From Mantis religiosa (Eukaryota; Arthropoda; Insecta; Mantodea; Mantidae), in contig CM060950.1 in assembly GCA_030765055.1 (NCBI GenBank), positions 275,460,540 through 275,524,539 of the forward strand: DNA of 64,000 nt, in the 5' to 3' direction. A program made the translations under genes and the position numbers. The notes below the pieces were generated by a model. That model ran no database searches. It was not told the DNA's origin and saw only the letters and a program-made list of their open reading frames with translations. Below are positions 30,201 to 41,028 of the stretch, piece after piece (position 1 is the first letter of the stretch; each line of letters opens with the position of its first letter).

Positions 30201-31285
30201 CTTCAGAGATTTTGCAACATTTTTACTTTGTCTTTAACTGAATTGATATTCATGTTAAAACCAGTAGTATGGAAATATTATATAACTAAAATATAGCTCT
30301 CTTGGATATATTGAAGGTTTATGGCCTAATCCTCGTGATTGGGTTCATTGCAAATGTATTTTGAGACAAAAGTGCTCATAAAAGCATGAAATACAATAAA
30401 GTACAGGTTGTTAACACCAGGTATTACCTATGGTTTATAAATAAACACAACAAGCAAGTGGCTATTAGAATTGATCACTGCCTTCCGAACACTACTGTGA
30501 ATTAATTCAGAGAAGAAAAAATAAAAGAAGCAAAAAAGCTAGATGCTACCAAACCTATTCAAATCAAGGGTTATCAATGGTGCATAGATTTTATTACTTG
30601 ACTGCAGTATCGTAATAGTTTATATTTATAAGTTGATGTCCTTGGCCACAAATTTGTTAAGTTCGAGGAGATGTAAAAACAAAGAGCTAGTAATGCAAAG
30701 AGAAAGTGATATATTCAAATACTGGTATATTCAGATCTGAGATATGTAGATCTCAAGAATGACAATGATCTTATGATATTCTTTACATCACAGAATGTAT
30801 TCATGTTATGTTAATCTAGAAGGAAACTAATACATTCATTATATTGCTGTTAGTCTAATATTCAGCAATTTCAGGAAGCAAATCTTTTCAGGAGGGAGAT
30901 GAAATACTTATTATACAACTAGAAATAAAAAAGAGAAAAATAAGTATTGAGTATACTACTTAAAATTAAAGTTAGAGAAACCTAATGGATGAGAACCTTA
31001 CAGCTTAAAGTTTTACAAGGTTTTATACAGTGCCACTTAAACAACCTGAAACCCCTGACAGTGCACTCAAGCACAAGCTGGATTGGCATGTTATATTAGA
31101 ATAGTTATCAGTTGTTTAGCAGCATGCAGCATAATAAGCATCTTACAGGGATTTAGCATTCAATAAGTCTCGTATGGTTAGAGCTAAGATAATAATACTA
31201 AATTGCAGGTTGTTCAATTCCTAAGTAACCTTAGGACTACAACATTTTTATTTTATCCTAACATTTTGCATTTAAAATATGGAGC
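30201..31285. other. AT-rich stretch, nothing recognised
   Basis: No open frame above 60 codons and no repeat structure that I can support. Confidence 0.6.
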
Positions 31286-31289
31286 AACA

Positions 31290-31582
31290 TATAAAAATTT
31301 AACTGTATTGGAACACCACAGTGAAGCGAAATAATTATTAAATTATAGATGAGTCGTATTTATTATACATCAGTTTCACTTTCATACCTATATTGAGGAC
31401 ATGTTTCACGAACTATCGTTCGCATCATCTGCTCTAATGCGACTTAAGCTCTAGTCTAGTTAATGTTCTAGTCACATTAGAGCCGATGATGCGAACGATA
31501 GTTCGGGAAACACATGTCCTCAATATAGGTATGAAAGTGAAACTGATGTATAATAAATACGACTCATCTATAATTTAATAAT
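31290..31582. mobile_element. Fold-back element FB1 with hammerhead-like motifs in both arms
   Basis: A leader (TTTAACTGTATTGGAACACC, from 31,300) is followed by inverted arms of about 105 bases (from 31,334 and up to 31,582) with a loop around 31,440-31,475. Each arm contains, in outward sense, a hammerhead-like core: a GAG stem base, a GATGA box, a hairpin CGAACGATAGTTCG, a GAAAC box and ATGTC/CTC (31,480-31,522 plus; 31,395-31,434 minus). Penelope-like elements are known to carry small hammerhead ribozymes in their terminal repeats, and this may be a pair of such repeats head to head. Confidence 0.65.
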
Positions 31583-32314
31583 TGATCAACATGATTATAA
31601 CACATTTAATGGCTCTGCCACTCCTAATTTGTACAACATTCATCTAGATATGCAGTGTATGAAATATGTAGAAAATAAACAACTTTTATAATATGTAATA
31701 GTGACGGATTTATTTAGCTTAAGTTAGTTTCTAGTTGCACTGAGTTTGAAGTTAGCAGTGGTTGCTATCAGTTTTTTTTATATAAATAAAATAATCTAAA
31801 TTACTATTGCAATAATTAAGTTGCTGACATTCATGCTGATAATGCAGTGACTCCAAGAGACAAGTCACTTTCTTTCTCAGAAGAAGAAGATAAGATTATT
31901 TTACCTATGTACTTGTCAAAAATTCTTTTTCCCATTGTTCTTTTCTAAGTCCTCTGCTATGTGATGCCACAGTTGCCCAGATATCTTACACCACTGTATT
32001 GCTTCCATTGTAATTGCTTTACTTCAGTATGGTGAAATTCATTATTCATAGCCACATATCCTGGTATGTATTTTAAGAAATGTATTGCAGGTCTTCCTCT
32101 TTTGTATCAACAATATTATAGTTGCTGCAATAAGCTGGCTATTAATTGATGTTACTCTTAATCTTTTGAATATTAAGGCTCTTTTATAATAATTATATAC
32201 TGCTATTTAATCCAAGTATATATTTGTTTATCAACAAACCGTAAATTACAAAAACACGGAGTACAAATGAATGTTAGTAAACCATGTGCCACAGTACAGA
32301 ATAACATGACAATG
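31583..32314. other. AT-rich stretch between fold-back copies
   Basis: No coding signal. Its right end (32,300-32,314) is one half of the target duplication of FB2. Confidence 0.6.
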
Positions 32315-32463
32315 TATCGAGATTTAACTGTATTGGAACACCACAGTGAAGCGAAAAATTATTAAATTTTAGATGAGTCGTATTTCTTACACATCTGCTT
32401 CACTTTCGTACTTGTGTACGAAAGTGAAGCAGATGTGTAAGAAATATGACTCATCTAAAATTT
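32315..32463. mobile_element. Fold-back element FB2 (149 bases) with 15-base target duplication
   Basis: Starts TATCGAGATTTAACTGTATT and contains the family leader, then inverted arms (32,359-32,468) that meet at a GTACTTGTGTAC centre. It lacks the hammerhead-like part. AATAACATGACAATG occurs at 32,300-32,314 and 32,464-32,478, a 15-base duplication that shows the unit moved as one piece. Confidence 0.8.
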
Positions 32464-32478
32464 AATAACATGACAATG

Positions 32479-33470
32479 CTTTACCGTCAAAGCTCAGCAA
32501 ACGGAAAGGAGGGTGGTGGCACCTTACTGGCTAGAGCAATAGCAAAGATATTGCCATAGAAACATAACCCTTCAAGAAGTGCTTCACGTTTCTCATTTAA
32601 TTTAATTTCATTAATTCATTTCATTAATTCTGCCATAGCAATGGCAATTCCTATATGTAACTCTATGGTACATAATGTTAGGCAGATTTAAAAAAAAAAA
32701 TATCTTACTTTTTTATTAAAAACATTTATTGATATTTTAGATCAGTACTTTACGATCAGAAAAAGATTACTTTTTGTTATGTCTGTGTTAGTATGTCTGT
32801 GTTAAATACCACTATACTGCATGATGCCTTTTATATTGGTCTATCATATCACTGTGATAATCAAAGCTGAGATGTGGCATTTTATACCACGCACTACTTT
32901 ACAATACCTCTTGATAGCATATTGCACCTTTCAGGCTTCTGACATTTGAAGGGAATGTGTGATTCGTAATAAGCTTCTATGAATGAATATTACTGCAGTA
33001 GCTACAAAATAAGAATGAACATGGGAACAACCAATATAGTTAGCATACTTTCTTGGTGTTGCCAGTTCCATAGCAAACAGGCGACAGAGATGGAAGATAT
33101 ATTTGTCTTTGTCTCACTGAACCTATGTAGCAAGTGATCTGAGATATACATACAGACGCTGACAGAGAAATTCACTTAATATTTCAGCATGTGTGTGAAA
33201 ATATATATGTAATCTGAATCTTAAAACTGTGAATCAGAGAACAATTCATTGCGCAGCCATCCTTCATATGCATGCAAAACAAAATGACAGAAATTAGATG
33301 TGTTCGACGAAAGAATGAAGTTTGCTACAGTGAAAAAAATAGTGACATTTCAACAAATCATTGAAACAATTGTGTATAATCTGTACTTTAATGATGCCAT
33401 AATTGTATACTGACTGTAATGGACTTAACCAATTTTTGTTTCATTAAAATAACAGAAGATACAAATGTAC
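32479..33470. other. AT-rich stretch, nothing recognised
   Basis: Only short frames on both strands and no repeat structure of note. Confidence 0.6.
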
Positions 33471-33474
33471 TTAT

Positions 33475-33645
33475 TAATTTTTAGATGAGTCGTATTTATT
33501 ACACATCTGCTTCACTTTCGTACCTATTTTGAGGACATGTTTCGCAAATCATCGTTTGCATCTTCTGCTCTTATCGCATCTAAAAATTAATAATTATTTC
33601 GCTTCACTGTGGTGTTCCAATACAGTTAAATCTCGATATGCAAAT
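33475..33645 (-). mobile_element. Fold-back family member FB3, single-arm form with hammerhead-like motif
   Basis: Right end: the complement of the leader (GGTGTTCCAATACAGTTAAA then TCTCGATA). Inside: one long arm from the AGATGAGTCGTATTTATT stretch to the hammerhead-like core (33,531-33,570, minus strand). Its stem reads GCAAA/TTTGC where FB1 has GCGAA/TTCGY, a compensatory base-pair change. The short arms CATCTAAAAATTAATAA and its complement close the element. Confidence 0.65.
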
Positions 33646-33651
33646 ATACAT

Positions 33652-34190
33652 TTATGAAGCATTTTTACACCATGAATCAGCTGTACTTCTAATGTTGTGC
33701 ATTGTGTGCAGAAATTTTAATCTTGCAGCAACAATATCGCTTCTTTCAAGCTGCAATTTGTGACCATCATTGGTTCTCCTATATTTGAACCCAAGAGATT
33801 TCAGAATATTACTTAGAAGATACAGACCTGTATATTCTATTTTCTCCCTCATTAAACTGGTCAGCCTTTTGGCAGTTGGATATTCACCCATTATATCAAT
33901 CATAAATTCTTCTACGTAAAACACACTTTTGAAAATTATTTAAGTTGGTAGCACGTTTTTAGCTGCTTGATGTTTCCAAGGAGACCTAAATATGGGAACT
34001 TCTAATTTGGTGAACTGTTTGCCTTCTTTAACAATGTTCATCACAGAATGAGCACTCACATTATAAGCTTGTGCAAATTTGCACTTTCATATGTATGTTC
34101 GACAACTGTTTGAAAATGGAATACACATTAACAAGAATATTTCTGGCCTGCTTAAGTAAAATTTTACGGTTTGTTTTGCAGTTACTACTA
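33652..34190 (-). pseudogene. Transposase-like DNA-binding region (Tc1/mariner-like)
   Basis: On the minus strand, an upstream frame (34,297-34,061) ends with KQARNILVNVYSIFKQLSN. A second frame holds AQAYNVSAHSVMNIVKEGK, a helix-turn-helix, and continues to a stop near 33,935. The open frame 33,924-33,652 then gives FMIDIMGEYPTAKRLTSLM, LYLLSNILKSLGFKYRRT and ERSDIVAARLKFL. This order (helical start, helix-turn-helix, winged LGFK-RRT block) matches the N-terminus of insect Tc1/mariner-like transposases; the catalytic DDE part is missing. Two breaks make it a pseudogene. Confidence 0.65.
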
Positions 34191-34299
34191 AACGCACCAG
34201 TACTAGGCTTGCTAAGCAGTATATTTATTAACTTTAAAAAGCTAGTGTGCACTGTTAAAAGATCACCACCATACTGAATGCAAGGTAAAACATGCAACT

Positions 34300-35338
34300 G
34301 CAGCTTAGCACGTGTTTGTTGACAGTTAATGATTCTTTTCTTTCTAGTCAGGCATCTTATCTTTCCATATTTCCAAAACCAGATGTGCTACAAACATGAG
34401 GTTTGGACAGTCACCCCCAGAAAAAATAGCTCTGCATTATGGGAAAAACAAAATAATTCTGTATTTAGTATCTTTCGAGCGTGCAAAGAAATTAACCATA
34501 GATTCAGCAAAACGAGCCCATTCGCGTGTTGAACTATACAACGTTGCACACACCTCCCTGGCTACTGGCTAGTCAGCATTACACCAGCCATGCCTAGCCC
34601 CGCCTTATGTTCATTCTTATTTTGCAGTTACCTTAAAACAATATTAATAATACTGTATAAAAAGGTTCATACTTTGGGACAAAAGTAAAGAGATACTTCA
34701 TATTCGTATTAATCATATTCATATTCATCCTGGACAAAATACACTGATTTCAGAGAAATACACTTTGCAGACAGTTAATTAACAAGTTGCTACTGTGGTA
34801 CACTAATGTTTAGCAGATTTCAGTTCTTCACTAAATTAATATTAAATTAATAAAAAATAAACCGAAAAATAATTAATTTAGCTAATATAGTATGACTACG
34901 CTCTGTCACTGTAGCATTTGTATACTACTAGTTGTCTGAAGTAGTGTTACTGACTAAAAAATTATATTTTGATATTCAGTACATTTATAAGGTTTTGTCA
35001 GTGATAAAATGAAGAAAAATCTTCAGTCTCACTTAGACAATACCCTGCAAATTTTAAGTTCATAAAATTTTTGTAATACACCTCTTCCCCTACACATGGC
35101 TTTCCATTTAGAGAAAGTAGCCTTTTTATTTTAAGAAATCCTAAGGACTTACTTCATTTGCCTCCCCATACTTTGGCAGGAGCTAATCATCATGATGATG
35201 CTACTTTTGTAATGTGTCCATTACTGGTTTTAATTTGAAAAAAAAAATGAAATTAACATTGTGAAGTAATGTAATAATTAAAATTGTACAATGAGTTGAC
35301 TGAGACACTCTGTACTTCACATACCACAAATTTTCTTT
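34300..35338. other. AT-rich stretch, nothing recognised
   Basis: No domain or repeat I can support on either strand. Confidence 0.6.
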
Positions 35339-35371
35339 CGTGTTTCGCCTCTACTTGAAGGCATTACCAAG
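35339..35371 (-). ncRNA. Degenerate hammerhead-like motif at the end of a Penelope-like element
   Basis: The minus strand reads TTGGTAATG, then a hairpin GCCT...AGGC, then GAAACACG. This follows the hammerhead order of box 1 (CTGATGA, here damaged), stem II and the GAAA box. It lies just downstream (minus sense) of the GIY-YIG remnant, where Penelope-like elements have their terminal repeats. Probably inactive. Confidence 0.45.
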
Positions 35372-35383
35372 AAATTGTCAACT

Positions 35384-35713
35384 GTTCAATTGGCTAGAAC
35401 TTTGGCGTTCTAGCTGATCATGGTTCTCTGGAGATGAGACATATAACGACGATCCAATGAGGTTAAATAAAACATTTTCTTCTGATTGAATGTCACAATT
35501 CATTAAGTGTGTCTTGAATTTCTTAATATAAATATTTTACCAAATGTTTAATTCTTGATTTAAATGAATTGATTTTAGTAGTTGGATTTTATGTTCTATG
35601 TTGTGTTTATGATCCCAGAAATGTGCTGATTTATCTATTTCTTTTTCCTTGAGGTTCCTTAAGTGTTCTTTTCATCTGGTTTCAACGTTACATATTATCT
35701 TTCCGATGTATAC
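35384..35713 (-). pseudogene. Penelope-like GIY-YIG endonuclease remnant, copy 1
   Basis: On the minus strand, from the gypsy LTR leftward: YIGKIICNVETR, stop, KEHLRNLKEKEIDKSAHFWD, HKHNIEHKIQLLKSIH, and after another stop LMNCDIQSEENVLFNLIGSS. This is the GIY-YIG endonuclease domain at the C-terminus of Penelope-like reverse transcriptases: YIG, R-KEH and the H-FW-H block are recognisable. The domain is cut at its second YIG block by the LTR insertion, so the start of the domain and the reverse transcriptase are missing here. Confidence 0.78.
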
Positions 35714-36040
35714 TGTCGCCGATCACATTGTTGGTTGGAGCCGTCGCAAAGCCAGCACCGGGCATACGTGGGCAGAGAAGAAAGAGACAGCTCATAGTGC
35801 GTGACTTGGATGCTTGCCAAGAGAGAGAAAGAGACAGAGATGGTCTGGAATTTCCCAATGCCATCGTCATTGCTATCGAACGATCGGCAGCTTTCTAAAA
35901 CAATGAATGGAGGTTAAAAGCCGGCAAAGAGTCAGTTGCTAGTGAGTTGTTAATTGTCTGTGCAGCTCTGTGGACATTTGAAGTGTACCGCAAGTGATTT
36001 CTTTCGTTTCTTTACGTGTAATGAAGCAACGAGAGACCTT

Positions 36041-36370
36041 GTTCAATTGGCTAGAACTTTGGCGTTCTAGCTGATCATGGTTCTCTGGAGATGAGACATA
36101 TAACGACGATCCAATGAGGTTAAATAAAACATTTTCTTCTGATTGAATGTCACAATTCATTAAGTGTGTCTTGAATTTCTTAATATAAATATTTTACCAA
36201 ATGTTTAATTCTTGATTTAAATGAATTGATTTTAGTAGTTGGATTTTATGTTCTATGTTGTGTTTATGATCCCAGAAATGTGCTGATTTATCTATTTCTT
36301 TTTCCTTGAGGTTCCTTAAGTGTTCTTTTCATCTGGTTTCAACGTTACATATTATCTTTCCAATGTATAC
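36041..36370 (-). pseudogene. Penelope-like GIY-YIG remnant, copy 2 of the duplication
   Basis: Second copy of the preceding entry. It carries the same stops and is followed on the right by the complete 5' LTR of gypsy copy B. The open frame 36,160-35,939 arises by read-through from this copy into the duplicated LTR and is not a real gene. Confidence 0.78.
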
Positions 36371-36831
36371 TGTCGCCGATCACATTGTTGGTTGGAGCCG
36401 TCGCAAAGCCAGCACCGGGCATACGTGGGCAGAGAAGAAAGAGACAGATCATGGTGCGTGACTTGGATGCTTGCCAAGAGAGAGAAAGAGACAGAGATGG
36501 TCTGGAATTTCCCAATGCCATCGTCATTGCTATCGAACGATCGGCAGCTTTCTAAAACAATGAATGGAGGTTAAAAGCCGGCAAAGAGTCAGTTGCTAGT
36601 GAGTTGTTAATTGTCTGTGCAGCTCTGTGGACATTTGAAGTGTACCGCAAGTGATTTCTTTCGTTTCTTTACGTGTAATGAAGCAACGAGAGACCTTGAA
36701 GACTGTTGCTGTGTATGTAACGTGATTTTTAGAGGCTGCAAGGGTTGTAAAAAGTTACTGTTTACTGCAATAAGGAGCATTTTAAAGTTCTTCAAACAAC
36801 ACTTTTAATTCTACCAACCCACCAAGTCGCA
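36371..36831 (+). repeat. 5' LTR of copy B (461 bases)
   Basis: Begins TGTCGCCGATCA and ends CACCAAGTCGCA. The primer-binding site TGGTGTCAGAAGTGGGA starts at 36,834. It has a different central sequence from copy A's LTR but the same ends, so it belongs to another subfamily. Confidence 0.88.
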
Positions 36832-36857
36832 TTTGGTGTCAGAAGTGGGATACAACG

Positions 36858-37841
36858 ATGGAAGCTACATAAGCCAAGATCTTGGAAAAGACGGAGGAAA
36901 TGAAAGCGGTGAACGACAGCCTGGCCACGGAAATGAAGGACGTATTAACCAAATTAGCCACAGAAATGAAGACTGCGAAGATGTCCTTGCCGCCGAATTT
37001 GAAGAACAGTTGGGCGGCGTGAAGGAGGACGTCATGGAGTTGGGCGAGCGCGTCGAAGACATGACTAACCGCGTTGACGACCTAGAGGGAAGGGCCGACA
37101 GCAACACCAAGTCCCTGAACGCCATGGTGGAGGACATCGTCGGCAGAAGGTTAAAGGATCTGAAGGCCGACGCGCCGGGACGCGACACAACATCTGCGCG
37201 CGTCAAACCATCTAAGTCCAACGGCACGTCTACTTTCGAAGCCTTTCGCTGCCAATTCGACACACTGGCCAGGCACAAGTGGCCGCCAGAATAAGAGGCC
37301 GCACAGCTAATAACCAGCCTCCAGGGACGGGCCGCTGAGGTGCTGAACGCGGTCTAGACAGCGGCGGCGCCCAAGGTCATCTGGGAGGCCCTGGAAAAGC
37401 GGTTCGGAAATCGTGGCTTGGCCGCAGTCTACCGCAGCAAACTGAAATTTAGGACACAGCAGCCAGGCGAGACGCTGCAGGAGTTCGCCCTGGCAATCGA
37501 GCAGCTGGCCAGCAAAGCCTTGGTCGACCTCCTGACCGGATTTGTATCCCAATAAACCGCATACTCCTTCGTCGACGGGGTACGCGATGTCGAGATACGT
37601 CAGCACCTAATGCTCGGCGATTACAAGACCATCCACGAGGCACTAACGGCCGCATTAAGGATGGAAGCGGCCAAGGTGACGGCTAACACGACGTCAAGAT
37701 CAAGGAGTATCCGCTACAATGGAGACCGAAGACCACCCGAGGGACGCCGCCGAAAACTAAGTGGCGTGTGTTAGGTGTGTGACCAGCCGGGACAGCTGGA
37801 GAGAGACTGCCTACACCAGGAAGAGTAGCCCGAAAACGAGT
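36858..37841 (+). pseudogene. Copy B gag remnant
   Basis: The ATG at 36,858 is followed by a stop after four codons. The remainder shows the lineage's landmarks in mixed frames: the coiled coil (EEQLGGVKEDVMELGERVED), the capsid block (FEAFRCQFDTLARHK), LAIEQLASKAL, and a damaged zinc knuckle in which CWGCGQ reads C-stop-VCDQ. Stops near 37,293, 37,355, 37,554 and 37,771 rule out function. Confidence 0.88.
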
Positions 37842-39274
37842 AAGGGCCGACTTTCCGAGGGGCACTTCGTCGCCAACACGACCATCCCCTCGAGTGACAC
37901 TGCGCGTCGTCAGCCGACGTATGAATGACGGCCTCATCGCGGATGGTTGGGTGAGAGGGAAGCCGTGTCCCGTGCTTGTGGATACCGGGGTAGGCGTGAC
38001 CGCCGACAGACGTGACGTAGCCAGGGGTTTGCCGTCGAGAAAACCGAGCCGACCATACCAGCTAGTGACGGCATCGGGTGACACATTGACCGTGGAGAGG
38101 GAGGCAATGCTGCAGTTGACCTTGGGACGGAATGTCATGCGTGGGTGTCCTTCGCGGAGGTGGCTGAGGAGGTAATACTGGAACTGGATACCCTCAGGAG
38201 CCAGGAGGCGACGGTCGACGTCGGCAGGAAGGTCCTGTGGCTTAAGGGAAAAGAGCTGATACTCTGGCACCCCAAAGAAAGCCTTGGAATCTGGAGATCA
38301 TCCTAATACAAGACATGGTTGTCCCCACGAGAAGAGAGGAGGTGGTGACAGCGCGACTGAAAGGTCAGCGAACGAAGAACCTGATTTTGGACGGAAGACG
38401 CCAGTGCACGGACTCTGTGTAGCCAGGACATCGTTGCAGTGCCGAGAGGAGGTGTCGGTGAAGGTGCCCATCTAACGGACACTGATAGCGACATCCAGGC
38501 AGGGAGGGAGTTGGGAATATGCGAGCCCGTTGTCAGGGAAACGCCAATCGACCAGACCCAGGAGCCGGTGCTGAGGCAACACCTGGGACCCCGGCTGGAA
38601 GGCTTATTGGAGAGGGCGGCCGACCACCTGACCGCAGAGCAGCTAGAGAAGGTTCGACAACTGCTGGAATGATACCAGCGCGTCTTCAGCCAAGGCAACA
38701 GCGACTGCGGCCGAACGGATCGAGCGCTTCCCCGCATTGACATCGGAGACACCTGGTCTATTCGGCAACCACCTAGGTGCGTTCCGCTGGCAAAACAAGT
38801 GGCGGTACAGGACATCCTGGAGGACATGAGATACAGGGGAGTGATTGAAGAGTCTGACAGGCCTTGGTGTTCCCCTGTAGTTCTGGTGAAGAAGGACGAG
38901 GAGCTACGCTTCTGCGTGGACTACAGGAAGCTGAACGCTGTCACCAGAAAGATCTGCTTTCCCTTACGCAGGATTGACGACACCCTGGATACGCTTGCTG
39001 GTGCGCAGTGGTTCTCGACGCTGGACCTGAAGTCGGGTTACTGGCAGGTGGCTCTAGTACCGAGAGACAAGGAGAAGACGGCATTCTCGACAGGCCAAAG
39101 GCTTTGGCAGTTCACAGTTATGCCCTTTGGTCTCTGCAACGAACCAGCTACCTGCCAACGCCTCATGGCGTGAGTAATGAGAGGATTGAGTTAAGACGCC
39201 TGCCTACTATACCTGGACATCATCATCGTCGGCAAGACATTCGAAGACCATCTCGACAACCTGAGCAAGGTGCT

Positions 39275-39503
39275 TTTTTAATTTACATCCTCCAACGTTA
39301 AGTGATATCGGACGATGAATGGAATAGGTGAAATGATGCTCAAATGAGCCCAGGGTCCACAGAGCTTAGAGTTACCCGACATTCGTCTTTCAGGATAAGG
39401 GAAAACCCCGGAAAAACTTATCCAGGCAACTCACCCTGACCAAGACTCGAACTCGGGACCTCTTAAACGTGAGGCAGACATGCTACCACCACGCTACCCA
39501 GGC
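39275..39503 (-). mobile_element. SINE S1 copy in copy B pol
   Basis: Minus-strand copy: T-rich tail at the left, body with CCGACATTCGTCTTTCAGG, B-box complement near 39,445 and head complement ending CTACCCAGGCGGA. GAGCAAGGTGC of the gypsy stands on both sides (39,262-39,272 and about 39,507-39,517), an 11-base target duplication. Confidence 0.9.
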
Positions 39504-40507
39504 GGAGGAGCAAGGTGCTACAGAGGCTGCAGGCGACCAATCTGAAGCTGGACGTAAGAAGTGCCAGCTCTTCCGCAAGGAAGTCAACTACTTGGGCCAT
39601 ATTGTCTCCCCAACCTGAATGGTCATAGACCCGGAGAAGACACTGGCCGTGAGGGATTGGCCTCGCCCAACGGATAAGCGAGAATTGCGCAGTTTCCTGG
39701 GGCTGTGCAGTTTTTACCGCCACTTCATAAAGGGATTCTCCAACATCGCCAAGCCCTTCACCCGCCTCACAGAGGAACACTGGCCTTATATGTGGATGGA
39801 GGATGCTGAAGACTGTTTCCAGCAGCTGAAGCAGACACTTTACAGTACTCCTATTTTGGGACTCCCACAACCAGGCGGCGCCTTCATTGTGAACAACGAC
39901 GACAAGGACCATTGCATTGGAGGTGTCCTGTCTCAATTCCAGGACGGCTATGAGAGAGTGATAGCCTGCTAAAGCAAGACGCTGTTCAAGGTAGGGAAGA
40001 ATTACTGCGTCACCTGGCGAGTTACTGGCAGTAGTGAAGACCTAAGAGCACTTCCACAAGTACCAGTACGGTCAGCCAATCCATCTGAGGACTGACCACT
40101 ATACCGGTTACTGAGTTTTAGAGACCTGGAGGGCCAGACAGCCCGTTGGATCCAGAGTCTGAAAGAGTACGACTTCACCTCCGAAAATCGTAGCGGAAAG
40201 AGCCTGGCCAACGCAGACGCCATGCCCCGAAGACCCTCCTCAATAGAGTGTGGCATCTGCACAAGAGTGCAAGAGAAGGAGTGTGCTGCAGCTGTAAGAG
40301 TAGTCACGGCAGTAGCTGCGGACGGTTGGGATAGCGCAAGCCTGTGGAGGGAGCAGCTGGTGGGCGCTGTCTTTGGGCCACTCTTGAGGGAAGGGAGACA
40401 GGGACAAGACCGACCTGGGAGGACATCGCACCTAGAATTGCTGCGTATAAGTTGTGTTGGGCCTAATGGGACGCGCTGAAGACCAAAGAGGGCGTGCTGT
40501 TCCGGGT

Positions 40508-41028
40508 TGAGTCCAGAGGGTCTACTCCCATTAGCATTGAACCCGTAGGAACAAGACCCGGGCCTCTTTCAACCAGGGAGTTATCCGAGCTGTCCCTTAA
40601 AGGGCGCCCGGCATCCTCCGTGGGGCTTTCCATTAGGGCAAGACCTAGTTGCCTAACAAGCCCCCCCATCTGGTCCTAGGGACACAAGACGGGACGGAAG
40701 TGGATACGCCACTTACGCGCGTCAACACTCAAGGTGAAGACTACCGATATGACCTCGGTGGGGCCGCCTGGTGATCTAGCACACCTACTATCTAAGCAGG
40801 CTAGTACCCGGAAACTTAATGGCTTCCCTCAACCCCGTCCGAAGACGTACCCAATCTCCCACGGGTATCGGGAACACACTGCCCCCTCGAGACCATCCCA
40901 ATCCGAACAACTCCCGAAGGAGGGGCTCGGCTGTTCGGCCCGAGGTTCCTCTAGTAACGTCAGAGGTACCACGAGTGCTAAGGGTCCGCAGCGCCCGCAC
41001 TTTGGCAGCTGAAAGGGACGGATACCCT
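40508..41028 (+). mobile_element. Second copy of mobile unit U1, inside gypsy copy B
   Basis: Begins TGAGTCCAGAGG and is nearly identical to the unit at 26,357-26,890 as far as GGACGGATACCCTT. It includes an ATG at 40,819 and a 70-residue frame rich in P, R and S, closed by a stop right after the unit. Here no target duplication is seen: gypsy sequence stops at CTGTTCCGGGT and resumes at ACTAGGAGCC, with about 225 bases missing. Confidence 0.8.

Larger units (their letters stand above)
35384..36697. repeat. 657-base tandem duplication across a Penelope/gypsy junction
   Basis: 35,384-36,040 and 36,041-36,697 are two copies of the same 657 bases, differing by eye at only three positions. Each contains the end of a Penelope-like element and 327 bases of a gypsy LTR. 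The duplication must postdate the gypsy insertion. Confidence 0.93.
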
